From contig NW_013546892.1 in the NCBI RefSeq assembly GCF_000711695.1, positions 1-43,268 of the forward strand: a DNA stretch of 43,268 nucleotides, given 5' to 3'. Position 1 is the stretch's first letter, and every line of letters starts with the position of its first letter. Below the pieces are notes generated by a model. The model worked only from the letters and a program-made list of their open reading frames with translations. It ran no database searches and was not told the origin of the DNA. Source of the DNA: Tilletiaria anomala UBC 951 (Eukaryota; Basidiomycota; Exobasidiomycetes; Georgefischeriales; Tilletiariaceae). Of this stretch, positions 1 through 10,774 are shown one piece after another. Made by a program: the position numbers and the translations under genes.

Positions 1-1350
1 TTTGCGTCAAGCCTATTGTGTGTTCAAGTCAGACGGGGGGTTTGGGCTCATAGCCTATTGAAGGGGTGGCTCATTGCGACCAAAATAAGATGCTCTGATC
101 TGTTGTTATTCTCTTCGTTACACGAACTCTGGCCACAGTGTGCGGCTCCTAATATGTCCACAAGGTGCTGGCTTTCACCTGCACCCACTGTAGCTTGATC
201 CTTGTTCTCGAACCTTGCATGACGTTCGATAGTGTTCTATAGGCTGCGTTGTTTCGATGTGCTTCGCCATGCCTCACTCCGTTGACGCACGCGTCCGCGC
301 GGCCACTACTGCTGCTCCGTCAGGATCTGTGCTTCACGGCGCTGTTGAAGGTAGGCGGGTGGCCTCGTCTGGTTGACATGGTCGTGCATGCGTTAAATGC
401 CATTCACTCGGTGGCAGCAGGTGCACAACCTGCGGCCCTGTTCTTTGCCCGCGCGCTCCGCATGCCTGCCGATGCTCACACTCCTGTCGCTCTCTCTCTC
501 ATGCACCCCCATCCAGCGAATGCTCCCCTACCGCGGCGTAACGCAGCAGCGTCGCCGGCATGTTCATTTCGATCGGTAGCGGCTCGTGCGCCTCACCCAC
601 CCGAGCAAGATCATGAGGGACAGCTGGCGGGCGGGCCGCTGGGAACAGAATCTGCTCCGCGCAGAGCGTCCATTCTTCGTTACTAAGCAGGTGCGCGACA
701 CCGGGTACACTCTAGCCGATGGACACAGGACTGTTGTCTCCGATTATACGCACTCCCGCTAGCTATGTCCTGTTACATCGCAAGGTCACGATTTTGAGGG
801 GGGGATGTTGTGAACGACGGAAACAAACACCTGACCATGCATTCAGCCCTACCGCGCCATGAGCCACGCCATTGGCGCATCCACCAGGGCCTTCCACTCT
901 CCCCTCTTATCATTGATGCTCGGCTGTGCTTTGTGCAAATGTATGTCCCTCAAACTTGTACGACTCTAGCCATGATGCCTCCCATCGTAGAGTGCATTTG
1001 CACCCCTGCGCACTGGTCTACTGTGATCACTAACGGTCGCACCAAGATTACAAAAATCAGTCGCAAAAAAGAATACAAAGACAAGCTAGCCAGCTATGTA
1101 GTGGTACTTGCTCATTTGTCACATTGCTTGATCGCTTTGTTCAGGCTACTTGCAGTTGCTGTATTTGCAACGCACTGCGACACGAACGTGACTTGCCGGC
1201 TTCGCCTGAACCTCCGCTCCGGGGCGTACGCGAAACCTAGTCTTCAGGTGTGCAAGAGCTTCTTCGTTCGCTGGACCTTGGGCACATTCGCCATCGCACT
1301 TCTTCCGCTTGACAAAGCATTCCATCGAGCTTGATTTTCTACTGTCAACA
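1..1350. other. Left-edge region without a supported gene; OGG1 upstream sequence
   Basis: I see no coding region I can defend here. Several open frames exist on both strands, but none has a recognisable domain, a plausible splice pattern or a good start context. The right part must hold the promoter and leader of OGG1. The left part could be the end of a neighbouring gene or its untranslated region, which the window edge hides. No tRNA fold or repeat array was seen. Confidence 0.5.
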
Positions 1351-2932
1351 ATGCCGCTGGGACCCACCGCCTGTGAAGGCTTCCACGCGATCCAAGTATG
1401 TTCGGCCGAGATTCTGCTCAAGCTGACCATATCGAACAAATTGGGCCAATCTTTCCGCTGGCGAGAGCATCGATATCGAGGTCTCTCCACTCTGTCGAAA
1501 GATTCGCCAGACCCACCTGCTGCAGGTCCTACTTTCGACTCCGAATGGTCCCTCTGCTTGGATGATCGCGTCGTGGTTCTTCGGCAAGAGACATCAACCC
1601 ATCAAATTTGGTACAAGACACTTTTGCCTGGAGCCATTTCACCCAGCGTTGCACATGTGGAGGGTACCGAACGATGGCTAAGGGACTATCTTAACCTAGA
1701 TGTGCCCCTTGAAAGGCTATATGAGAGCTGGTCGGAGAAAGATCCGGTGTTTGGAAAATTAGCCGGCCGCTTCAAAGGAATCCGAATGCTGCGGCAAGAT
1801 CCATGGGAATGCCTTGTCTCGTGAGTGACAATGCGAATGACATTGCTTTGAAATACACCATTGACGGAAGCCTTCCGTTTAAGATTCATCTGTTCTTCGA
1901 ACAATAACATCGCACGAATCGGCCAGATGGTACAGAATTTGTGCACTCACTTTTCACGTAAGCGCCTAGGAGTGTCTACTTATTGTATGAAGAGTCTGAC
2001 GTTAGCCCCACCGATTTCAGCACGGTTGATGACTCTGTTGCATTACTCACCTGATGATGCAGGGCTCAAGGAGGAGGTGCACTATCATCCCTTCCCTCCA
2101 CCAGAGGCATTGGCTGCCGAAGGAGTCGAGATGCGGTTGCGCGAGCTTGGATTCGGCTATCGTGCCAAGTACATTGCGCAGACTGCCCAGATGCTTTGTG
2201 CTGCTCATGGGCAGCTTCACAGCCACGACAGCAAACGACATGCCAAGCGCCCGCGCAAGTCCCACGACGACGAAGCTTGGGTGACCTCTTCAAGCCATGC
2301 ATCCGTCGCGGAGTACCTTGAATCGTTGAGGAAGATGTCATATTTGGACGCTCGACAAGAACTCATTCAATTTCCCGGAATCGGACCCAAAGTCGCAGAG
2401 TGAGTGCGCTGCCTTGCGAAAGGCTCCATTTGCAGTTTCACTGAATCGCCAACATTGACCTTGGCACATTTGCAGTTGCATTCTGCTGATGTCATTAGAT
2501 CAACCAGAAAGTATACCAGTGGACAGGCACGTCTTCGCTTTCGCTGAGAAGAAATACAAGATCAGGTCCAAGAAGTACGAAGACATTGCAGACCAGCTCA
2601 GGAAGCTCTGGGGAGAGTATGCTGGATGGGCGCATTCGATCTTGTTCACTGCGGACTTGCGTGCTTTCAGCACTTTTCAGGATGAAGGGTACGCCAAGAT
2701 GGATGTAACAGACGGTGTCACGACATCTTCCCCGCTTGGAATAGAGCCCGTTGCGAGAGTCAAACTCGAGGTGGAGGAAGAAAACAAACAAAGCATCCCA
2801 GTCAAATTAGAGGTCAAAGAGACTGCAACCGCATCGCTTGCGCATGTGGCGCAGAGCTCTAACATTGAGTCTCATTATCACGTTGTCAAGCCACGGCGAG
2901 CGAGAAACGCAGCCAAAGGCCAATCGAAGTAG
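1351..2932 (+). CDS. OGG1: 8-oxoguanine DNA glycosylase/AP lyase
   Basis: Bifunctional base-excision repair enzyme that removes 8-oxoguanine opposite cytosine in nuclear and possibly mitochondrial DNA. Four exons (1351-1820, 1884-1957, 2021-2399, 2476-2932) give 459 residues. The N-terminal OGG domain carries GQSFRW. It is followed by the signature SNNNIARIGQMV and the helix-hairpin-helix GPD segment PGIGPKVADC. Catalytic Lys305 and catalytic Asp324 (in PVDRHVF) lie 19 residues apart, the same spacing as human Lys249/Asp268. All introns are 63-76 nt and the joins are in frame. The start is the first ATG of the frame; upstream in-frame codons are not ATG. The C-terminal 80 residues are charged, end in a basic RRARNAAK segment (a possible nuclear signal) and are not conserved in the family as I know it. 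Confidence 0.93.
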
Positions 2933-2940
2933 TAGACAAA

Positions 2941-5147
2941 CTAGCAGAAGTGGTCGCTGAATTGATACTTTTGACCGATCTGCGCCTTAGCCTTTTTGGG
3001 AGCTTGCTCCGATCCTGCTAGGACACCCTTTCTCTTGGCGCTCCGATTCGGATTAGCGGACGATGTTTGATCCTCCACTTGCTTGACCACTTCCGAGTCC
3101 TCTTGTGAACATGCCTCCTCTTCTATTTGCTGCCCCTCTGTGTCGCCGCTGTCACTTTGATCGTCGTCGCTGCCATCCTCATCATCCAGTCCGTCAGCGG
3201 ATGACACAAAGGAGACCCGAGACTTTCGTGCTGAGAAGATGAGCTCGTTTTTGCCGGTGCCGTCATCTAGTGCGTGATACTTCAGTCGGATCTCCTTAGC
3301 GGCCCATTTGAGGCGCCACTCCTTGCGCGGGAGACATTTCCCGTCAAGGGCCTTTGCCAGCTCGATTCCCGTCTCGGCCGCCTTAGCCTTGCCTTTAGAA
3401 TTTGAGGACGCAGACGCACCACTTGACAGCAATGGGGGCGGCTTGGAGTAGTACTTTAAATCGCCAGCACTCCAGTCTCGCAGCAGGATTCTCGCAGCGC
3501 CATGTGAGTCAGGAAGGTCGCGCTGCCAATTGACAAGGACTGTCAGCCACTTGTTCAAGTATTTGTGAAGCCGTCATGGACTTGCCCGATGCGGGAGTGA
3601 AATGTGGGCTTACTCACCTTCTTTAAGCGTCCGCGGGCGCGGGCAAGCCCGACGAGAAAGCTTTCAGCGGCAGCTTCGGCATGTGACGAGTCACTGGAGG
3701 ATGGGACGGGGAAGGCTGGAATGCTGTACACAAGCTGGAGATCTGATGGGTTCTCAATCTTATTCAGAAATGCGTAGACTGCAACGCAGTGAATATAAGT
3801 AACGCATGAGTAATGAAAACACACGGCAGTGAAGAATATGTAATTTAACTCACTGAGCGGCATAGGCTCTTTGATTCTTTGAAGCGATCCTTTGTTACGA
3901 ATGAGAACCCTTGCTGCGCTTGAGGAAGGCTCAATCGCCTCTTCAGAAGCAATCAGGGACGGAGAATCCAGAATGTTTACGTTTGTTGGGGACTGATAAT
4001 TGTGTAGAGCTGTGGCAAGCGATGTGCGGCCAGCCTAGCGAGCAAATGATCGCAACGTCAGGATAGAGCTTCGCGACTTAAAGGAAGTGATGGCATGCTC
4101 ACATTCTCCAATCCGCAGACGACGACAGTAGCTTGAGTCTCCGCCGCGGCTTCACCATGCCATGTGGAGATCTGCTTAAAAAGCCCTTCAAGACCAGCTT
4201 CATGGCCCTTGGCCGTGCAGACAGAGAAGACGGGTGCGCTCGTATCCTGACGGATGGCTTGCGCCCACTGCGAAACGATTTCGAGTGGGACAAGGTCTGA
4301 ATAACAGCATAGGTGTCAGAAAGAGTGCAGAACGGATAGGAGTATATCACCCGGAGATGAAACGCACCGCATCTAGTCAAGACGTAAGCGATCGGCTTGT
4401 TAGATTGTGACGCCCGAGTCTGGAGCCAAGGCAAGGTCCACGAGAAGGGGTCGCGTGCGTCGACAGCGACAAGAATGCCAACACAACGTGAGTCGTCGAT
4501 GAGCTCCTGAATACTGCCTGCATACTCTTTGACCTGGGGTTGTTTGCTGGAAGTGCTCGATGCATGCTGTGCCAAAGCTTCAGCTGCATCGGTGCTGTTC
4601 TCGCCCTTGTCTTCCTCATCATCAGCTGTACCATCTTCCTCTCTGGATCTTCCTTCCTTGGCAGCCTCACGAGCAGCAAGCTTGGCTTCCTCGGCCTGAT
4701 AAATGGAAGTTCAATCAAGGGAGGGTCAGTAAACAGAGCCACACTGCTATTCGAATAACGGGTTCTCAGACCCACTGCTTGGCGCTTCTGCTGAATTTCT
4801 TCGAGAAGCTGCTCCTTGTAAGGATAGCTGTTCGGGATACCTGGATCTTTCTTGACACCTGCATTGGATGAAAGAGCCGCAAAGCCAATGTGTCAGCAAT
4901 GGTGGGACGCTCCAGATCACACTTCGGAAGGTACTCACGACTCTTCCATTGAGTGCTCTTCTTTGCCTCTTTGCGCGATTTTCTGTGATGCTCGTTCACG
5001 CGTTTCTTAACCTTCTCCCTTTGCTTGACGCTGGTGCGCTTGGATGCGCCTGCGGCACACAAAACAGTGAGAAGTCAGCATGGGTCACGTTCAGCAGAGT
5101 TGGACCAACACGAAGGGGCAAGACTCACGCTTTTTGACTTTGACCAT
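2941..5147 (-). CDS. NUG1: NUG1/GNL3L-type circularly permuted GTPase with degenerate G motifs
   Basis: Member of the nucleolar Nug1/GNL3L (nucleostemin-like) family, which acts in maturation and export of pre-60S ribosomes. Eight exons (5147-5129, 5049-4939, 4858-4776, 4695-4368, 4296-4103, 4034-3854, 3778-3618, 3549-2941) give 561 residues. The basic N-terminus with WKSR and KKDPGIPNS is the family hallmark, followed by a charged coiled coil. Permuted order is visible: G5 DARDP (about residue 150), G4 at 178-181, G1 at 242-250, G3 at 268-271. The motifs are altered: G4 reads TRCD instead of NKxD, G1 reads GLENAGRTS so the P-loop lysine is arginine, and G3 reads DSPS instead of DxPG. The G1-G3 distance is roughly half that usually seen. 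The acidic C-terminus ends in a lysine-rich tail. The last acceptor (AAG at 3550-3552) is the least certain join. The stop lies only 8 bp from that of OGG1. Confidence 0.85.
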
Positions 5148-5750
5148 ATTTGCGATTGTGAGAGACCCAGTGGCGTTACTCTATGTTCCTTTTGGGACCT
5201 TCAGCAGAATGATTCAGTGCAGTAAGGCGAATTGGTAGCACGATCAAGGCCAGCTAAGTGGATGTCAGCTGAAGCAGAGCCCCGACAAAAGCTCACTTTG
5301 TATGCACAAAAAAAGACAGGATCCAAAAAAATATTAGCCGTCGTGATGTGGAGTTTTTATTCGGTGCAAAGCAAGTCGATAATGTGTTGATAATGAACAT
5401 ACGAGAGCTCTACATAGTCACCCGCCAGGGCGTGCTATATATTGAGCGCCAAAACTCGCGGTGTCTCTGTTTGAAAGGTCGTGAGAGATGGCAGTGTAGC
5501 CATCGCATGCAGCATGCAGCTTACATGCTGCGTTAAGGGGCTTACGTAGTTAGGTGTCAGCCAATCTGGTGCCCGAGTCTTCCTTCCTCATCGCGTACAA
5601 GGTGGAAGCGCGTACCAGCTTGTCCTTGCCATGAGCCGACTATCATCAGACAATTGTTTGGAGCGATGGCGGAGTGAAAGTATAATTGCTACAACAATTG
5701 CATACAAGGTACAGTGTCAGATGAGAGGAGATGGTAGCAGCACCTGCTGC
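5148..5750. other. Intergenic: NUG1 promoter and downstream region of the RING ligase gene
   Basis: Both flanking genes are on the minus strand, so this stretch holds the NUG1 promoter and leader on its left and the 3' end of the PA-TM-RING gene on its right. AT-rich short blocks occur around 5320-5400. No coding exon, RNA gene or repeat is apparent. Confidence 0.5.
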
Positions 5751-7705
5751 TCAAGCCAAGTCTGCGGGATCGCCGTCGCGCGCGAGTAAGGGTGTGCGCT
5801 CCGTCGCTCTCCCAGTGGACGCAGTGTCTTGACGCGTTTGGTCTTCGGCGTCGACAGTTCCCTGCGAACTTCCACTGGGGCTTCCCGTCTCCACTTCGCT
5901 TCCAGGGAGGCCAGGTGGTACGGGAACTGTAGATGGAAGGGGTTACAAAGAAATATTCACATTAGCTTTGGGTTGAACTAAAGGCGAAATCGAGGCATAC
6001 CTGTGATATCCCGCTTGCAAACGGGGCAAATTTTCTTTTGCAATATCAGCCAATCGTCGCTGCAAGAGGTGGCGGGGAAGCAGAAATCCAGTGTCTAATC
6101 CATGAAGCCAGTCGGCAGCAGAAGATCGCTTACATTTCGGCTCGGTGGAAGATGTGTCCGCAAGGCAGCACCCGCACGCGATCGCTGCGAAGCGTTTGGA
6201 AGCGTGTGTCACAGCATCAGTATATCTCTACGTTAATCCAAATGCAATCATGTAGGCTCACTTTTCCACAAAGTTGGAAAGGCAGATGGCGCATTCGTCA
6301 CTGTAGAACCAAGTCCTCCCTGGCGGTAGTAGATTGCTCGACTCGGGCGCCAGAGCCGTTGTCGCTGGCGGGTAGCTCAAGCGTGAGCCAGAGGTTGAGG
6401 CTTCAGCGCCTGGTGTTTCGGAGAGGATGGATGGGGACCGCCGATCTTGCTCATCTCCCCAGTCCTTGCCTTCGATCTTCTCCCATGGCTGCGTCAGAAG
6501 GACGGTGTCAGTCCAGCTCAACAGAGCAACGCTATGCGCCATAGATGTATCCCACCCACCTGACCGTTTCCCCTGACGATCAAGCAGGGCAAATTGTGCA
6601 CAACCAGCTCTGGTGCCCGCTCGCGTCGTCTCTGCTGAGCCTGGCGTATTTTGTGAACGATGACGGTGGTGATGGTCATGAGAGAGGGCAGCAGGAGCAG
6701 CACAAGAGCGAGATCGATAAGGGGCCTGTCCACACGTAAAGCTTGTCATTCAGTCCGCGCAGCATCCCCTTCGAGAGGCAGTGGAAGGATTCGTATAGCT
6801 CACCAATCCCAAACGGTGTCATCCCGAGAGAGGACTATTTCAATTCCCAGCGGATGAGGCTCTTCGCCAGCGCTACTAACACTGGAGTTCAAAGCAGCTG
6901 TCCAATAGTCGGCCTTGAGTTCGAGGATCAGCCTTCGAAGGTCGAGGAAGCTGGGCTGTGATTCGGACCAATCCAAGACGGTTGTGTCAGTAGAGAGCAG
7001 GTACCACCTTAGCGCTGTGACAAAAGGATGGCGTACTCTTGTGATAAATGTTGATGGGATTGAGATGTCGGTCGTGTCTCCGGTGGCATACATCGTGAGG
7101 AGACGCTTACCAGAAAGACCTGGGTCGGACTCCTCGGGCGAGTTGCTTGGGTTGTCAGACCATTCCGGACTAGGAGCATCTCCAACGACGACGGCGATAG
7201 CTCCCAGCCCTTGAGCAGTGCGGACTTTCTCGACAAAGGTGCACGACCCACCCCTCTCGACAAGGGCGATCCAATCTGCTGGTGGCTTTGGGTCAGGGTC
7301 GGAGTGCTTGCTGATGCCTGTCGTATCATCGGTGCCTTTGTGATCGGAATCGTTGGTGTGATTGGAAGGACATGCGTACATGGGGTTTTTCGGCCCATGA
7401 TAGAAGGTCAAGATGGGAATGAGGATGCCTCGCAAGCCCTCTGGTTCCTCAATTCTGGGTCCGAACACAGCAGGCCTGGTGAAATATGTGGCTTGTGTGC
7501 GGACGACTTGGATGGTACTGCCCGCAATGGCGCCGTAGAAATCTTCGGCAGGTGCCCCCTCTGGGCCGCCCCATGGGAGGAGGTTATCCGAACGCAGCAG
7601 AGGGCTGTACATCGGGCCCGTTACGGCTGCCGATCCTGCCATCGACGATGCAGCTGCCAAGAGCAAAGGCAGCAGAGTGGCGAGCGACGCGGCAGGGAAG
7701 ATCAT
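5751..7705 (-). CDS. PA-TM-RING E3 ubiquitin ligase, probably vacuolar/endosomal
   Basis: Single-pass membrane ubiquitin ligase of the PA-TM-RING (RNF13/GRAIL-like) type. Six exons (7705-6804, 6725-6560, 6488-6262, 6184-6134, 6059-6001, 5926-5751) give 526 residues. Order: a signal peptide (hydrophobic ATLLPLLLAAASSMAG), a lumenal protease-associated domain (GGSCTFVEKVRTAQGLGA and AIAVVVGDA), a membrane segment (LALVLLLLPSLMTITTVIV), a basic stop-transfer RRRER, then a RING-H2 finger with CAIC, CGHIFH and CPVC spread over three exons. The C-terminus carries ERTPLL, an acidic dileucine motif of the AP-3/vacuolar sorting type. Family knowledge predicts ubiquitination of membrane cargo on endosomes or the vacuole; substrates are unknown. 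All joins preserve frame. The start is the first methionine and directly opens the signal peptide. Confidence 0.88.
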
Positions 7706-8373
7706 CCTCGCTTGCCACTGCGGCTGTAATTACTTGTACGGGTATCCTTGTCGCTCACTTTCAGCAGCTAAGTGTTGATACCCTGTCGACTGATTCTGTG
7801 AGTCCGAAGGTGGCAAATGCTAGGTTGCATTCGCCTCTCGACCCGTGGGCTGCTGCAATTTTCTGAAGGTGAATATGGCAGCAGCGTGAGGGGCGAGCAA
7901 GCGCAATGCCAAAGCGTGCGCGGGGAGAGAGATGTCTCGACGCCGATGAACAGCACGTTGGAAATATGGCTGTATAGCTGGCTAGTCAACGAGGAGTCAC
8001 TCTTGGAGTCCGCCCCCAACAACAGCAGCGCAGCCATAGTACATGACACCCCGCGCATCATATCAGCGGGACCTGTACAGTTGAGTCTCATATTGTGTGA
8101 GAGTGCACAGCCAATCTTGTCACAAGAGTGACTTTGATTTCAAAGTTGCACCGAATGCCAATGCCGCTAACAAAATCGAACAACAGCAGCCGGACAGGGC
8201 ATAAGATGATAACCTCAACCCGTCCTCACAACGTAGCTGGACGGCCAGTGGTCTGATCACCCAATGAATGAAGCAAGTAACCACCATTTCATGGCCAGGC
8301 TGTCATTGTTGACGTGCCATCCAGACCGTGTACAAACAGGCAGGCGGATCCAAGCAAGTCAGCGCCGTTCAGG
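7706..8373. promoter_or_regulatory. Divergent promoter region, PA-TM-RING gene / GLE1
   Basis: The two flanking genes are transcribed away from each other, so both promoters and 5' leaders must lie here. I see no convincing TATA box or known factor site. Several short ATG frames on the plus strand just upstream of GLE1 (for example from 8264) could act as upstream ORFs if transcribed. Confidence 0.5.
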
Positions 8374-10650
8374 ATGTACTCCTCGCTGCACCATGGCGGC
8401 AGTCCATCGGACAGCGAAGCCTCGTCCTTTGCATCCGATCCACCTTCAGACTCGCTCGGCGTCCTCGGCGGCGATGGCCATGCCGTCGGCGACGCGCTTG
8501 CTCTCTTTCCCCCATCTACATCCCTCAGCAGCAGATATCACTCCATTCTTTTGAGAGCAAAGCTCAGTGCAAGACAGCGGTCTCCAAGTCCGTGGAACAC
8601 TGGACCTAAGGATAAGACACCCCCGCTTCCGTGGTTGCAACAGGAGCATAACCACAACGCAAAGTCGCCTCATTCCCATGACACATCTCCTGCGTCATCC
8701 TCTTCCTCCTCCATGATCCAGCTCGAGGATAGAGAGGAGGACGAATTAGGGATGTCATCCCCCGGACCAAGCACCACAAATTGGCTCGAAGAGCCAGACG
8801 TCTCATCAAGGTCCGTGCTGAAAACAAGGCGGGCGAGATCACATGCAGAGGCTGATCGGGCTCTGCGATGGGCCGCCTCTGTCAAAACCGATGACTGGGA
8901 CACATGGGAAGCAAGTTGGAGGCAAGGCGCTTTTCGCGTGCGTGGGCATCGACGGGGGTTGGTGCAGCCTATTCATTCGTGCTGACGACATGTTCCCCTC
9001 TCCCTATGCGTGGCAGCGAGAGGCGCGAGGGCGAAAACAAAGCCGGCTTGCTGCGGAGCCACAGGCCTTGACCACGCCTTCGCGACAGAGCGACGACCTA
9101 GAATCAATTAGGAAGATCCTGGGTACCTTGAGAGTCTCGCAGCAGCAAGAGGAAGAGGCGTTAAAGAATGACTTCAACAAGCGCTCTGAACAATTATGGT
9201 TCGATATCGAGCAGACCATCCGCAAAGCTGAAGACGATACCCGAAAGGCTGCCGAGGCAGAGGCTGAGCGGCTGCGTTCCATGCGGCTGAAACAGATCGA
9301 GCAAGAGCGAATCGCTGAAGAGACCCGCAGGAAGGAGCAACAGCGGGTCGAGGAGGAAAGAAGGGCGGAAGAACGGACACGAGAGGAGAAGAGACAAAAG
9401 GAGCAGGAGCAGCTCGAACAGAAGCATAAGGAAGAACAGCAAGCGCGGGTGGAGAAAGAGGCGCAAGAGCGCAAGAGCGTTGCCTTCTCCAATGCAAAGA
9501 AAGATTACGAGCATTGGAAAGCTAGCATGGAAGTGAGTCTCTCGGGAATGCTGAAATCTGCCACATTCAGCCCCTAATCCATTTCTCGACTTATTTTGAC
9601 TCCGCAGGACATCAAGAAGAACGTCCTTCCAGCTGTCTCAAGCAATCCAACTTGGAAAAAGCAATGCTTCGATGCGAAACGTAGGATCACGCCAAAAATC
9701 AGCCAGCTGACCAACTCACGGGAAGAAGTCGTCCGCATTGTGAGTTTTTTCTTTCTCAGTGAAGCCTTGTCTGATCAAATTACTGAAATTGGTACCCACC
9801 CTTAGACGCAGGCAATTCTCGAGGTGTTGAACGCTGCCAAAGGTACAGGCGCAAAGGATATCTATATTTGGATTCTCAACCACCTTTCCAAATGCTTGAT
9901 CAGACAAGCAGAGCAGGAGGTGGCTGTCAACCAGAGCGCTGCTTTTCCTTTGGCGCAGGTCGTTTCATGGCTTCTCTTGGAAGATCATGTGGAATTGGGC
10001 ACAGTCTTGATGAGTAGGCTCGTGAAAAAGTGCTGCTGGTGCCTGCCCTACCTACCACTTCCTTCACCTGTGAGCATATTTCCTTGATCGTGATACTGCG
10101 CTCCAACATTAGGTGTTCTGATCAAAATCACGTGTTGACCCACATAACACAGGGCCAAGACGACCAATCATATCTCAAGCAGATCGGCCGCAAAGATCGC
10201 GAAGAATCGCAAAATAATTACGTCTCGCGTATGTGTGGCATCTTTGCCTTCTACATGGCGGTACTGCAGACGAAGCCCACGTCGCCTCCCTCATCGTTTG
10301 CCATCGGAGCGGCGCCAGCCGTTGAACGCATTCCGGAGCACTTCAGGTCCTTCGCTCTGTGGCGATGGCAGGCCCAGAGCTTGCAGCCTCCACTCGTGCA
10401 CCAGTCCCTCACGCCGAATCTGTGGTCGACTTTTTTCGACATTGCCGGCGCAACGGCACAGCGCTTATACGGGCGCCAAGCCGCCAAAGTCTGGCTTCTG
10501 CTATTTACGGAGGGTATCCGTGCCAAGCGCGCAAAGTGGTCCACCTGTGAAGATGCGACTGCGGCAACTGCACGCCTCACTCTGCTCCTCGAGCAATGGC
10601 AGCGGGAAGGTTCATTCAAGGAAGCGAAAGGATCGCAAATGGGCCCGTGA
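8374..10650 (+). CDS. GLE1: Nuclear pore mRNA export factor Gle1
   Basis: Gle1 binds the nuclear pore cytoplasmic face and, with inositol hexakisphosphate, activates the DEAD-box ATPase Dbp5 to release exported mRNPs. Five exons (8374-8937, 9017-9532, 9608-9739, 9806-10069, 10153-10650) give 657 residues. The first 190 residues are serine/proline-rich and probably disordered. Residues of about 225-345 form a long highly charged coiled coil (repeated EERRAEERTREEKR-like blocks). The C-terminal GLE1 domain holds the family signatures WLLLEDHVELGTVLMSRL and KKCCWCLPYLP, and later FALWRWQAQSL. The start is the first ATG in the frame; the longer upstream frame lacks an ATG. Exon 1 joins exon 2 at a GTGCGT donor and GGCAG acceptor; this N-terminal join is less certain than the others because the region is not conserved. 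Confidence 0.92.
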
Positions 10651-10774
10651 ATGATAGCTCCAAAGTAATGAAATGATACAGATACTAAGCTAGATGCTTA
10701 CAATATGCAGAGGCTTGGGATCAGCACTCGATGCAGCCGTGTCGGAGAAAGGGAAAAGAAGATGCTTGAACTGG

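Noticed and set aside
249-1334. Plus-strand open frames of 145 and 174 codons near the left edge
   Set aside because: No recognisable family and no splice pattern; the second overlaps the region upstream of OGG1 and ends before its start.
9004-9514. Several minus-strand frames rich in Cys, Ser and Leu
   Set aside because: They are the mirror of the GLE1 coiled coil (Glu/Lys/Arg codons read backwards).
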